DNA from: CP2-2F sp034436355
GTDB taxonomy: Bacteria; Chloroflexota; Anaerolineae; Aggregatilineales; UBA2796
Assembly: GCA_034436355.1 (NCBI GenBank)
Contig: DAOTVQ010000045.1
Span: 4,820-68,819, forward strand
DNA length: 64,000 nt
Direction: 5' to 3'
The position numbers and the translations under genes were made by a program. Numbering within the stretch: position 1 is the stretch's first letter; the number at the start of each line of letters is the position of its first letter. Below, piece after piece: positions 15,385-24,258 of this stretch. Below the pieces are notes generated by a model. It had not been told where the DNA came from and did no database searches. It worked only from the letters and a program-made list of their open reading frames with translations.

Positions 15385-16677
15385 TCAAGGGCAGTTCAAG
15401 CCCGCTTTGAATTCCTCAAAGGTGCGTGCATAGAAATTGCCGCCACCGCCGCAGCGTGTGTTAAAGAAGAAGTAATCATGGGCAATGGGATCGAGGGCGG
15501 CGGCAATCGCGCTGACAGCAGGGCTGGAGATCGGCGTAGGCGGCAGCCCACGGAAACGGTTGGTATTATACGGGTTGGAGAGGTTGAAGTTAATCCGCCC
15601 TGCCGGGTACCACCACTGACCGGCACTGCCAAGCGCATACATCATGGTCACCGATGATGCAATGGCGCGGTTATCCGCCATGCGGTTGTGAAAGACGCCG
15701 GCGATCATGCGCTGTTCGTTGGCATCCCAGCTTTCGCGCTGCACAATGCTGGCAAAGTTCAGCGCTTGCCAGAACGTCCAGCCGCGTGCGGCTGCCATGC
15801 CTTCATAAGCCTCTGGCACGTTGGCGGCAAAGGCAGCCAGCAGCATATCGCGGAACTGGGTGGCAGTCATGTTTGGCTCGATGGTATAGCTGCCGGGATA
15901 CATATACCCTTCAAGGCTTTTATCGGCGGGCTTGCTACGCAGGAACCAATAGTCCGGTGTGCGTGCTGTAGCGCTAGTTGCCGTCAGGAAATCGCGCCCG
16001 CGAAAGCCAACCGGCAGCTTATCCAGCCGTTCGGCAATCTGTTCAAGGCGCGAGCCTGCCCGAATGGTGATTTGGCATGGGCAGTTGGAAGGGCGCGTAA
16101 GCGCATCCACATCACCGCTCAGATCGTCTAGTTTGGGCGCCTTTTCACCCGCGCCGCGTGGCAGAAACAGCACTTGTCCCACTTGCAATAAATCACTGGT
16201 GAGGCAGTTTGCCTGCCGCAAGGTCTGCACATCCACTGCGCCATCAGCACCCAACACAAAGCCAAAGAGCGTATCGCCCGACTGCACGCTGTAGGCAACC
16301 CAACCGTTGGGCGGCGCGCAGGTGGCTGTGGCAGCACCCTCAGCAATGGCGGCAGCCGTAGGCGGAACAGTGGCGGTATTTGCCACTTCTGGGTATGGTG
16401 TGGTGGTCACGATGATGTAATGCAGTGTGGGGCTTGGTTGGATGGTAGCAGTCGGTGTGTGGGTAGGCGGTGGTGGTGGAGTCTCGGTCGGTGCGCTCAC
16501 CAACGGGATCGGTGTCGGCGTGCCGCGCAAAGCGACGGCTGTTAGGCGCGCAAGGGTAGGTGTTGGCGCGCCGCTGCCCTCTAGGGTCAGGTCGCGCAGC
16601 ACTGCCACACCGATCCCTAGCCAAAGCAGGCTACCCAACACGCTGATCAGCGCCGCCACTCGCCCAAATCGCCGCAT
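15385..16677 (-). CDS. mltG: Endolytic murein transglycosylase MltG with LysM domain
   Basis: MltG cleaves nascent peptidoglycan strands at the outer face of the cytoplasmic membrane and sets glycan length. The 430-residue protein has an N-terminal membrane anchor (residues 8-28), a Thr/Pro-rich linker (about 38-105), a LysM peptidoglycan-binding domain (about 127-173) and a YceG domain (about 200-428). The catalytic glutamate is E315 in ASIVQRES. The FHNRM and PTPISSPAVSAI motifs are typical. The LysM placed ahead of the catalytic domain is seen in several Gram-positive and Chloroflexota homologues. Its gene converges on the receiver gene with five bases between stops. Confidence 0.92.
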   Translation of the reverse strand: MRRFGRVAALISVLGSLLWLGIGVAVLRDLTLEGSGAPTPTLARLTAVALRGTPTPIPLVSAPTETPPPPPTHTPTATIQPSPTLHYIIVTTTPYPEVANTATVPPTAAAIAEGAATATCAPPNGWVAYSVQSGDTLFGFVLGADGAVDVQTLRQANCLTSDLLQVGQVLFLPRGAGEKAPKLDDLSGDVDALTRPSNCPCQITIRAGSRLEQIAERLDKLPVGFRGRDFLTATSATARTPDYWFLRSKPADKSLEGYMYPGSYTIEPNMTATQFRDMLLAAFAANVPEAYEGMAAARGWTFWQALNFASIVQRESWDANEQRMIAGVFHNRMADNRAIASSVTMMYALGSAGQWWYPAGRINFNLSNPYNTNRFRGLPPTPISSPAVSAIAAALDPIAHDYFFFNTRCGGGGNFYARTFEEFKAGLNCP

Positions 16678-16687
16678 GATGCGCCCC

Positions 16688-17182
16688 TCAGCCTAGCTTG
16701 TAGCCGATCTGACGAAGCAAGCCTTTGCGCCAGTTAATGCCTTCATCGTCCTCAATGCCTTTGCTCTTGAAGCCGTCAATCACGCCCATGATGCCGCGCC
16801 CTTGTTCGGTTTCCGCCACGATGACTTGGGTTGGGTTGGCAGTGGCGCAGAAAATGCGGGCAACTTCTGGCACCTGCTTCAAGTTGTTCAAGATGTTGAT
16901 CGGGTAAAAGCCCTGCCCTAGAAACACGATGAAGCTGTGTCCGCAGGCAAGCGTGATGGCATTGTGTTGGGCAAGGGCGATCATCTCGTCGTCCGTGCCG
17001 CTCCAACGGACGAGGCAGGCGCCGGATGCCTCACAAAATGCCAAGCCAAAGCGAATGCTTGGCACCGTGTTGACCAGCGTTTCGTGAATATCCTCAACCG
17101 TCTTGATGAAATGGCTCTGCCCAAGCACAAAGTTGATCGTCTCAGGCTTTTCGATGCTCACTACCGAGATTTTAAGTTCCAT
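16688..17182 (-). CDS. Adenosine-specific kinase family protein (PF04008-like)
   Basis: The 164-residue protein matches a compact family named adenosine-specific kinase after an archaeal structure. Visible motifs are the N-terminal KISVVSIEKPETINFVLGQSHF, HNAITLACGHSFIVFL and the highly conserved VARIFCATANPTQVIVAETE followed by GRGIMGVIDG. The biochemical role of the family is poorly established, so the name should be read as a family label. It lies ten bases upstream of mltG on the same strand, possibly one transcript. Confidence 0.8.
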   Translation of the reverse strand: MELKISVVSIEKPETINFVLGQSHFIKTVEDIHETLVNTVPSIRFGLAFCEASGACLVRWSGTDDEMIALAQHNAITLACGHSFIVFLGQGFYPINILNNLKQVPEVARIFCATANPTQVIVAETEQGRGIMGVIDGFKSKGIEDDEGINWRKGLLRQIGYKLG

Positions 17183-17258
17183 TGGCGCGCTGCTCCTTCT
17201 TTTGGGCGCTGATCATACTGAGTTCGATGGCGAAAGGCAAACGGCACCACTGACACAG

Positions 17259-17288
17259 TTGACAAAGCGGCTGCGCCGTGCTTACAAT
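17259..17288 (+). promoter_or_regulatory. Putative sigma70-type promoter for the Ig-like protein gene
   Basis: A perfect TTGACA at 17259-17264 is followed after 18 bases by TACAAT at 17283-17288. Transcription would begin near 17295, about 50 bases before the ATG at 17344. This is one of the clearest promoters in the window. Confidence 0.72.
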
Positions 17289-17343
17289 GTGCGTACCTGC
17301 AAATGCCTACGCACGCACACCCACCTAATAAAGCACGGAAATT

Positions 17344-18735
17344 ATGCGCCTTTCGCCTGTTTTGCTCACGACCGCCGCCTTGCTGGCTGCACTCGCCGTC
17401 CTTGTGGCAGGCAGTGCGCTGCTGCAACCCAACCGCCCACTGCTAACAAATGCAGCCCTGAGCCTGACGCGCATCACGCCTAATGCCGACGGCATAGAGG
17501 ACGTGACCGAAATTCGCTACAGCCTCAGCCGTAATGCGCGGTTGAGCATCACCTTTACCAACACTGCCACTGGCGCCCGCTTTGCCTTCCGCCAAGCTGA
17601 GCCACGCGCCGCAGGGGAATACCGCGTGTTATTCAGCGGTGTGGTGAACGGCTTCACGCTGCCTGATGAGCAGATCGGTGGCAGCGTGGAGCGCCGCCTA
17701 ATGCCCGACGGCGACTATACGTGGGAAATCCGCGCCGAGGATGCTCAGAGTGGCGAAGTCATGTCTCAAAGTGGCACGCTCAGCCTTGCCGATGGCACCG
17801 CCGCCTTGCCTGATATTCAGAGCTTTGAAGTGTCGCCGCCAGTGTTCACGCCCAACCAAGATGGCTATGATGATCGGGTGCGCTTGAACCTCTACCTTGC
17901 TGCGCCGGCACGCCTGACGGTCTATCTTGAAAATGCTGAGGGCGTGCGCTATTACATCGCAGAGCGCTTTGAAGGGCGGCAGCCCGATGAAGGCGGCGCA
18001 CGCACCTTTGATTACGATGGCGGTGTGGATAACAACAACACGCCGCCGCCCAATGGCGATTACCTGCTGGTGGCGCTGGCAGAAGATCGGGTTGGGCAGC
18101 GCGTGCGCCGTGAGAGTCGCCTCACCATTCAGGAGAGCGGCTTGCCCAACGCCGAGATCGTGGCACAGAGCAGCGGACGCACCGTGACATGGTCAACCGC
18201 GCCCTACAGTGATTCTTTCTACACCGATGCGGCGAACGAGGGCGAAAAAGTGCCACCACCACTTGGTGTGCAATCCACCATGGCGCAGATTACGCTGCCA
18301 CAAGGCGATCTGCTCATTTTCCGCCTAACTGTGCTGAATTACGGCACAACGCCGATCCGCACCATCGGACCTTGGCAAGGCACTGTCTATCAGTATGACC
18401 AGACCGACGCCGCAATGACCGCGCCCGAAAACCGAGAGGCGATCAGCGGCGCTTGGCGAGTCGGTGTGCAGTGCGAGCGCTCGGAGTCATCCTACCCGTG
18501 GCGGTGGGCGCTTGGCACGCAAGAAGAGCTGACCCGCGTGGAGCGCGACGGCGAGGTGCTGTGGTATGTGCAGCCTAATCAGCAGGTTACGGTGTGGGGC
18601 GCCGTGCGGATGACGCGCTTGATCCCAACCCGTAACCCGCAAAAGTGCTTTGCCGCCCTCATTCACGAGGATGTGGCGATCCCACCGCGCCAGAACCGCG
18701 TGGGCGAGATTGATGTGCGCCTAACACCGCAGTAG
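17344..18735 (+). CDS. Membrane-anchored or secreted protein with FlgD-like Ig repeats
   Basis: The 463-residue protein begins with a hydrophobic signal or anchor (residues 6-27). Two similar modules follow, one with ITPNADGIEDVTEIRYSL (about residue 44) and one with FTPNQDGYDDRVRLNL (about residue 165). The D-x-N/D-x-D-like acidic loops resemble those of FlgD/CHU_C-type Ig-like domains that often bind calcium. PDGDYTWEIRAED and PNGDYLLVALAED close the modules. A C-terminal domain of about 180 residues is not recognised. Likely extracellular, function unknown. Confidence 0.75.
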   Translation: MRLSPVLLTTAALLAALAVLVAGSALLQPNRPLLTNAALSLTRITPNADGIEDVTEIRYSLSRNARLSITFTNTATGARFAFRQAEPRAAGEYRVLFSGVVNGFTLPDEQIGGSVERRLMPDGDYTWEIRAEDAQSGEVMSQSGTLSLADGTAALPDIQSFEVSPPVFTPNQDGYDDRVRLNLYLAAPARLTVYLENAEGVRYYIAERFEGRQPDEGGARTFDYDGGVDNNNTPPPNGDYLLVALAEDRVGQRVRRESRLTIQESGLPNAEIVAQSSGRTVTWSTAPYSDSFYTDAANEGEKVPPPLGVQSTMAQITLPQGDLLIFRLTVLNYGTTPIRTIGPWQGTVYQYDQTDAAMTAPENREAISGAWRVGVQCERSESSYPWRWALGTQEELTRVERDGEVLWYVQPNQQVTVWGAVRMTRLIPTRNPQKCFAALIHEDVAIPPRQNRVGEIDVRLTPQ

Positions 18736-18741
18736 GGTGCC

Positions 18742-19605
18742 TTAATCGTAGGCGGTGATCTCAGGCACGATGACCGCTTTGCCATCGCGCTGCACATAGC
18801 GCCCAGCGATCAGGGTTGGGTCGTGCTGAAAGATGAGCAGCGCGCCCGTCTCCAGCGCCCAACGCTGCCACATCCGCTTCGATTCAAGGGTGATCAGCGG
18901 CTCAACGTCATAGGCAGTCATCCAGCCCAAGCGCTCAAAGTGAATGCTGTAGGACGCCAAATCGGTGACGAAAAGCGCCTGCTGCCCGTCGCTCTCTAGG
19001 CGGATGACCATCATGCCCGGTGTGTGTCCACGTGCGATGATGCCATGAATGCCCTGCGTGATCTCGGTATCGCCATCCAAAAGGCGCATCTGTCCCGATT
19101 CGACCAAGGGCTGAAAGTTCACGTCGTAGTAGGTGGCGCGGGTGCGCTCGTTTGGCTTCATGGCATCCTCGTATTCGCGGCGCTGCACCACATATTGCGC
19201 GTTGGGAAAGGTAGGCAGCACGCCCGTGAAATCGGGCTTGAAAACGGTGTTGCCCGCGCAGTGATCGGCGTGCAGGTGCGTGTTGATGACCAGATCAACA
19301 GCCTCCGGCTGCACGCCGTGCCGCGCAAGGCTGGCTACCAGCCCTTCGTTTTCTTTGACCACCAAGCGCCAATTGGCACGTGCTTTGTCGTTCAGCTTAT
19401 TGCCCAAACCTGTATCCACCACAATTGTTTTGCCGTTGGCGCGCACCAAAAGGCAGGTCATGGGCATGGGGACGAGGTTATCGGCGTCGGGCTTCACAAA
19501 GTGCTGAAAGAGCGCTCGCGGCACTAACCCAAAGACGCCGCCGGCATCTACATGCGTTGTGCCGTCGTTCAAAAAGGCAATCTGCATCTCGCCAAGTGTA
19601 ATCAT
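18742..19605 (-). CDS. Metallo-beta-lactamase-fold hydrolase, lactonase-like
   Basis: The 287-residue protein has the HxHxDH metal motif in INTHLHADHCAGN and later histidines in ARGHTPGMMVI and FQHDPT. The N-terminal VDAGGVFGLVPRALF stretch and the PMTCLLVRANGKTIVVDTGLG motif resemble the AttM/AiiA-type N-acyl homoserine lactonase group and related MBL hydrolases. The substrate cannot be assigned from sequence. The gene converges on the Ig-like gene and lies downstream of the fabF-fabH pair on the same strand, 61 bases away. Confidence 0.8.
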   Translation of the reverse strand: MITLGEMQIAFLNDGTTHVDAGGVFGLVPRALFQHFVKPDADNLVPMPMTCLLVRANGKTIVVDTGLGNKLNDKARANWRLVVKENEGLVASLARHGVQPEAVDLVINTHLHADHCAGNTVFKPDFTGVLPTFPNAQYVVQRREYEDAMKPNERTRATYYDVNFQPLVESGQMRLLDGDTEITQGIHGIIARGHTPGMMVIRLESDGQQALFVTDLASYSIHFERLGWMTAYDVEPLITLESKRMWQRWALETGALLIFQHDPTLIAGRYVQRDGKAVIVPEITAYD

Positions 19606-19666
19606 CAGGTCTTTTCCAAACAGTTGGGTAAGTGCGGTGGGCGGGCAAGCCGCCCGCCCAGTTCGG

Positions 19667-20971
19667 TTAGCGCTTATCGCGTGGTGTTTCCTCGGGCTTA
19701 GGTTTGCCCTTAGGCGACGTGCCTTCGCGCAGATTGGCGTGCTTGGCGGGCGAACCGCGCAGGGCTGCCTCTACACGACGGTAGGTTTTCATGGCGCGCG
19801 CACGCCAAAAGGCGCCGATGTATTGCAGCTCGCGCCGCCCTTGACTCAGGCGGTAAGCTAAGCCTTTAGGCGCCTTTTCCTGCATGGATTGCCACTGGAG
19901 TGCGGCAGTTGCCCACGTTAAGCCGCCGCCAAAGCCAACGACCACCACATTATCGTTCGGCTTGAGGCGCCCTTCGCGCTCTGCCTCGTAGAGTGCAATC
20001 GGAATAGAGGCGGCTGAGGTGTTGCCGTAGCGATGCACGTTGCTATAGAAAAGCGCCTCGCTCACGTTCAGGTTGCGTGCGGCAGCGCTCAGAATGCGCT
20101 GATTTGCCTGATGCGGCACGATCAGATCGACATCGGCAAGCGAGAGATTCGCTTTCTCCAGCACGTCGCGCACGCTCTCGGTGATGATATGCACGGCAAA
20201 GCGGAACACTTCGCGCCCGTCCATGTGCAGTTTGTGCATTTGGCGTCCTTCTGCCAGCGTTGCCGTGCCAACCGTTGGAATACCGAGCAGGTCCGCGCCC
20301 GAACCATCTGAGCCCAGCACTGCCTCCATAAAACCACCCGCTTGATCGCTGCCTTCCAGCAGCACCGCGCCGGCGCCATCGCCAAACAGCACACACGTCG
20401 AGCGATCATTCCAATCCAGCACCCGCGAATTGACCTCGCTGCCGATCACCAACGCCGTGTTGATGCTGCCGCTGCGGATGGCTTGCGCCGCCATATTCAG
20501 CCCATAGACGAAGCCTGAGCAGGCAGCACTCAGATCGAAAGCACCCGCCCGCGTGGCACCCAGCAAGTTTTGTATCTTGCTGGCGCTGCTTGGGTAAATA
20601 TCTTCTGGTGTAGAGGTTGCCACAATGATCATGTCAATATCATTGGGCAGCACATCGGCACGGTTGAGCGCAGCGCGTGCCGCCTCAAAGCCCATCTGCG
20701 TCACCGAGTCGCGCTCGCTGGCAAAGCGGCGCTCTTGAATGCCCGTCCGCGTGCGAATCCAGTCGTCGGTGGTGTCTACAACGGCTTCTAGATCAACGTT
20801 GGTCACCACGCGATCAGGCACGCGCATCCCCCAGCCCGTCAGGTGCGCGTAGCGCAAATGGCGCGGCTGCCAAAGGTGCGGCGGGTGTGGGCGTCCATCG
20901 CGCTCTGGCAGACGTGCGCCGTTGCCGTTCAGGCTTCCATCATTGGCTACCATTGGCGGAATACTTCCCAA
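19667..20971 (-). CDS. fabH: 3-oxoacyl-ACP synthase III (FabH) with N- and C-terminal extensions
   Basis: FabH condenses an acyl-CoA primer with malonyl-ACP to start fatty-acid synthesis. The catalytic triad is visible: C151 in AFDLSAACSGF, H in VPHQANQRI and N in RYGNTSAASIP. The core begins near residue 41, so there is an N-terminal extension of about 40 residues. After WATAALQW a basic tail of about 75 residues follows, which normal FabH (about 320 residues) lacks. The start at 20971 overlaps the fabF end by 32 bases. A second Met at 20953 is equally possible and would shorten the extension by six residues. Confidence 0.9.
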   Translation of the reverse strand: MGSIPPMVANDGSLNGNGARLPERDGRPHPPHLWQPRHLRYAHLTGWGMRVPDRVVTNVDLEAVVDTTDDWIRTRTGIQERRFASERDSVTQMGFEAARAALNRADVLPNDIDMIIVATSTPEDIYPSSASKIQNLLGATRAGAFDLSAACSGFVYGLNMAAQAIRSGSINTALVIGSEVNSRVLDWNDRSTCVLFGDGAGAVLLEGSDQAGGFMEAVLGSDGSGADLLGIPTVGTATLAEGRQMHKLHMDGREVFRFAVHIITESVRDVLEKANLSLADVDLIVPHQANQRILSAAARNLNVSEALFYSNVHRYGNTSAASIPIALYEAEREGRLKPNDNVVVVGFGGGLTWATAALQWQSMQEKAPKGLAYRLSQGRRELQYIGAFWRARAMKTYRRVEAALRGSPAKHANLREGTSPKGKPKPEETPRDKR

Positions 20972-22196
20972 AGATCAGCACAGCGTTATGCCCGCCGAAC
21001 CCGAACGAATTGCTCATCACATGCCGAATGGTGTGTGCCACGCCCTGATTAGGTGTGTAGTCAAGGTCGCATTCGGGATCGGGTGTGTGCAGGTTGATGG
21101 TGGGCGGCACAAAATCGTGCAGGGTGCTAAGCACACTAAAGACTGCTTCCACGCTGCCCGCCGCACCCAGCATATGCCCTGTGGCGCCCTTTACAGAGCT
21201 AATCTTGATGTTGTAGGCGTGTTCGCCAAAGACAGCTTTCAGGGCGCGTGTCTCGGCGGAATCGTTCAGTGGCGTGCTGGTGCCGTGCGCGTTGATGTAG
21301 TCTATATCGTGAATGGTCAAGCCGGCGTTGCGGAGTGCCTTCCGCATGGCGACCTGGGCGCCGCCGCCGTCTGCCATGGGCGCGGTGATGTGATAGGCGT
21401 CATCTGTGTTGGCGTAACCTAAAATTTCAGCGAGGATGGTTGCGCCACGCGCCTGTGCGTGTTCCAGCGCCTCTAAGATCAGGATTGCCGCGCCTTCGGC
21501 GATGACAAAGCCATCCCGATCTTTATCAAAAGGACGCGAGGCAGTCGCAGGATCATCATTGCGGGTGGAGAGCGCGCCCATGTTGGCAAAACTTGCCACC
21601 GAAAGCGGCACAACGGCTGCTTCCGCGCTGCCGCTGATCATAACGTCTGCTGCGCCGCGTCGGATCATCTCGGTGGCTTCGCCAATGGCATTATTGCCTG
21701 TGGCACATGCCGTGGAAATAGACATATTCGGACCGCGGAAGTTGTATTCGATTGCCACGCGCCCCACTGGGCTATCGGTTAGCATCATCGGCACCAGCAG
21801 CGGGCTGACGAATTTCAGCCCTTTTTCCGTGCCAACACGCGCACCGTCCAGCAGTGTTTCAATGCCGCCCACGCCTGAGCCGATCAAACAACCGACCTCG
21901 TAAGGGTCTTCGGCTGCCATATCCAGTTTGGCAGCCTCTAACGCCTGCATGGTGGCAGCCATTGCCAACTGCGTCACGCGATCCATGCGGCGCGCCTCTT
22001 TGTTGCCAAAGAGCGCACGCGGATCAAAATCGCGCACTTCGCCGGCAATTCGCACAGGCAGCGGCTGCGCGTCAAAGCGCTGAATGGTCTGAATGCCGCA
22101 GACGCCTGCCACGAGGTTTTGCCACGCGGTCTCGACCGTATTACCAATTGGGCAGAGGATGCCCATGCCCGTGACGACCACACGCCGTCTTTCCAT
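20940..22196 (-). CDS. fabF: 3-oxoacyl-ACP synthase II (FabF)
   Basis: FabF elongates acyl-ACP with malonyl-ACP. The protein has 418 residues, a normal length. The catalytic Cys is C164 in SISTACATGNN, and the two histidines are in INAHGTSTPLND and KGATGHMLGAAG. The C-terminal NSFGFGGHNAVLIFGKY is conserved. It is the first gene of a fabF-fabH operon on the minus strand. The order fabF then fabH without fabD, fabG or acpP nearby is unusual for a fatty-acid cluster. Confidence 0.95.
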   Translation of the reverse strand: MERRRVVVTGMGILCPIGNTVETAWQNLVAGVCGIQTIQRFDAQPLPVRIAGEVRDFDPRALFGNKEARRMDRVTQLAMAATMQALEAAKLDMAAEDPYEVGCLIGSGVGGIETLLDGARVGTEKGLKFVSPLLVPMMLTDSPVGRVAIEYNFRGPNMSISTACATGNNAIGEATEMIRRGAADVMISGSAEAAVVPLSVASFANMGALSTRNDDPATASRPFDKDRDGFVIAEGAAILILEALEHAQARGATILAEILGYANTDDAYHITAPMADGGGAQVAMRKALRNAGLTIHDIDYINAHGTSTPLNDSAETRALKAVFGEHAYNIKISSVKGATGHMLGAAGSVEAVFSVLSTLHDFVPPTINLHTPDPECDLDYTPNQGVAHTIRHVMSNSFGFGGHNAVLIFGKYSANGSQ

Positions 22197-22300
22197 AGCT
22201 TTTTATCGCTCCATCGTTCGTGGTTGAGGGAATGTCTGCTGTTTTGTTATTGACTGCGTGCGGCGCTCATTGCTTACTGCGTTAAGCGCACACCCATAAG

Positions 22301-22324
22301 AAAAAACGCCGAAAGGCGCATTTC
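22301..22324 (-). terminator. Weak hairpin plus T-run in the fabF leader (possible attenuator)
   Basis: Read on the minus strand, CGCC-TTTC-GGCG (22318 down to 22307) is followed by a run of six T. Flanking GAAA/TTTC could extend the stem past a mismatch. It lies about 105 bases before the fabF start within the 256-base gap between fabF and tsaE. It may attenuate the fabF-fabH transcript. The four-base core is short, so confidence is low. Confidence 0.4.
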
Positions 22325-22414
22325 GTTACGCATACGCCCAGCCTGTGTAACGACCGCTTGCGAACGGGCGAATTGCACACAGCCATCCTTAGCTTGAGCG
22401 CTGCCCTAAGGCAA

Positions 22415-22444
22415 TTGGTCTAAGCGCAGCGTCTATAGTATAAT
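22415..22444 (+). promoter_or_regulatory. Putative promoter giving a leaderless tsaE transcript
   Basis: TATAAT at 22439-22444 follows a -35-like TTGGTC at 22415-22420 by 18 bases. The tsaE ATG is at 22453, only eight bases past the -10, where transcription would be expected to start. No Shine-Dalgarno sequence fits between them. The site therefore predicts a leaderless mRNA. Confidence 0.6.
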
Positions 22445-22452
22445 GCTGCGTT

Positions 22453-22950
22453 ATGAACGGAATACAAACGCAGTTCACACACATCAGCCGCAGCATGGCA
22501 CACACTGAACAGATCGGCGCACGGCTGGGCAAACTCTTGCAGCAAGGCGATGTGCTGTGCCTGAGCGGCGAGCTGGGCGCGGGCAAAACTGCTTTTGCGC
22601 GCGGCGTTGTGGCGGGCTGGGGCGCTCTGGCGCCTGCCACTAGCCCAACCTTTGTGCTGATTCACGAACATCAGCGCGCCAGCGACGCGGCACGCCTTCA
22701 GCACATTGATGCCTACCGCCTAGAGCGCCTTGAAGATGCTGCACTGCTTGGCTTGGAAGATATTTTCGCTAACGGCAGTGTTGTGATCATTGAATGGGCA
22801 GAGCGCGTTGAACAATTGCTGCCGGCTGATCATGTGTGGATTGATTTTGACTTTGTGGCAGACGACGAACAGGCACGCCAGCTCACCTTTCGCGCACACG
22901 GTGCGCGCAGTGCCGATCTACTAGCGGCATTCCGCGCTCAGGAAGGCTGA
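22453..22950 (+). CDS. tsaE: tRNA t6A37 biosynthesis ATPase TsaE
   Basis: TsaE is the small ATPase of the TsaB-TsaD-TsaE complex that makes threonylcarbamoyladenosine at tRNA position 37. The Walker A motif GELGAGKTAFARG lies at about residues 38-50, with the switch region ATSPTFVLIHEH and the Walker B-like VVIIEWAERVEQLLP. It has 165 residues, typical of the family. It is followed ten bases later by tsaB. tsaD is not in this window. The ATG lies at the predicted transcript start. Confidence 0.93.
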   Translation: MNGIQTQFTHISRSMAHTEQIGARLGKLLQQGDVLCLSGELGAGKTAFARGVVAGWGALAPATSPTFVLIHEHQRASDAARLQHIDAYRLERLEDAALLGLEDIFANGSVVIIEWAERVEQLLPADHVWIDFDFVADDEQARQLTFRAHGARSADLLAAFRAQEG

Positions 22951-22960
22951 ATCAGACCCA

Positions 22961-23653
22961 ATGCTGCTCGCCATAGATACCGCCACACGCGCCCTGAGCC
23001 TTGCCCTGCATGATGGCAGCGATGTGTACGCCGAATACACCTGGCAGACTGAAAGCCGCCATACCGTCGAACTCGTGCCAGCCATTCATAGCGTGCTGCG
23101 CCAAGTGCGCCTGACTCCGCAAGACCTAACGCACCTTGCCGTTGCCCAAGGGCCCGGCTCGTTCAATGGGTTGCGCGTTGGTTTCAGCGTAGCGCAGAGT
23201 TTCGCCTTTTCGCTGAATGTGCCGTTGATTGCCGTGCCAACGCTCGATATTACGGCGGCAGCACAGCCACCACTGGCTGAAGACCTGATCGCCTTTGCCC
23301 AAGCAGGGCGCGGACGCCTCTGCGCGGCTGCCTACCGCTGGCAGGCGGATCAGGGCTGGCACGTGCAGGGCGAAACACGCATAGACTCGCCCGCTGCGCT
23401 CTTTGCCGCCTTCAGTGTGCCGCACACGCCAACGCGCCTCGCCGGTGAGGTAGACACCACAGTGCGCGAGGCAGTTCATCAACTTAACACACGGGCAGAC
23501 CGCCAACTGCACCTAACGGCGCCTGCTTTTGCGTTGCGGCGGGCAACCTTCCTAGCCGAACTGGCGTGGGCGCGCTTCCGCGCTGGCGAAAGTGGCGATC
23601 CGCTGCGCGCCGTGCCATTCTACTTGCATCAGCCGGGTGTGCCGCACCCCTAG
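22961..23653 (+). CDS. tsaB: tRNA t6A37 biosynthesis protein TsaB
   Basis: TsaB is a non-catalytic ASKHA-fold partner of TsaD. The 230-residue protein begins MLLAIDTATRALSLALHDGS and contains the diagnostic VAQGPGSFNGLRVGFSVAQSFAF and VPLIAVPTLDITA. It is in operon order tsaE-tsaB-rimI, a common grouping that supports the assignment. The C-terminal half is less conserved, as usual for this family. Confidence 0.92.
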   Translation: MLLAIDTATRALSLALHDGSDVYAEYTWQTESRHTVELVPAIHSVLRQVRLTPQDLTHLAVAQGPGSFNGLRVGFSVAQSFAFSLNVPLIAVPTLDITAAAQPPLAEDLIAFAQAGRGRLCAAAYRWQADQGWHVQGETRIDSPAALFAAFSVPHTPTRLAGEVDTTVREAVHQLNTRADRQLHLTAPAFALRRATFLAELAWARFRAGESGDPLRAVPFYLHQPGVPHP

Positions 23654-23677
23654 CCACACTTCAAAGGCGTTTTGAGC

Positions 23678-24241
23678 ATGTATACGCTGCGCTATATGAC
23701 CCTACGGGATATTCCGCCAGTGCAGGAAATTGATCAGATTGCCTTTCAGACGCCATGGTCTATCAATTCCTACATTTTCGAGATTAACGACAACCAAAGC
23801 GCACACATGGTTGTGTTGGAGACGAAGGACGAAACGCCAACCATCGTGGGCTACGGCGGCATGTGGCTCATCGAGGGTGAGGCGCACATCAGCACCATTG
23901 CCACCCATCCCGATTGGCGCGGGCGCGGGCTTGGCGAGGTGCTGTTAGCGGGCATGGTGTTGCGCGGAATAAGCCTGAACGCCACCTACAGCGTCTTGGA
24001 GGTGCGCGTGAGCAACGTTGCCGCCATCAACCTCTATCGCAAATACGAGTATCAGATCGTCAGCGTGCGGAAAGGCTACTACCGCGACAATAACGAGGAT
24101 GCCTATCTGATGCACCTTGCGCCGCTGGATGACGCCTATCAGGCACGCTTTGAGGCGCGCTGGCAAACCTTACAAGCGCGGGTTGCCTTTGCCAACCTGC
24201 TGATGCAAGGGCGACCGGGCAGCCGTGCGCCGATTGTTTAG
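23678..24241 (+). CDS. rimI: Ribosomal-protein-alanine N-acetyltransferase RimI-like
   Basis: GNAT-family protein of 187 residues. RimI acetylates the N-terminal alanine of S18 in E. coli. The acetyl-CoA motif HPDWRGRGLGEVLLAGM is at about residues 73-89, and LEVRVSNVAAINLYRKYEYQIV is the typical following motif. A C-terminal tail of about 35 residues extends beyond the fold. The ATG at 23678 is chosen over an in-frame TTG six bases upstream, with AAAGG at about 23663-23667. Its place after tsaB favours RimI over other GNATs. Confidence 0.85.
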   Translation: MYTLRYMTLRDIPPVQEIDQIAFQTPWSINSYIFEINDNQSAHMVVLETKDETPTIVGYGGMWLIEGEAHISTIATHPDWRGRGLGEVLLAGMVLRGISLNATYSVLEVRVSNVAAINLYRKYEYQIVSVRKGYYRDNNEDAYLMHLAPLDDAYQARFEARWQTLQARVAFANLLMQGRPGSRAPIV

Positions 24242-24258
24242 AAAAGGAGTCCTATCCC

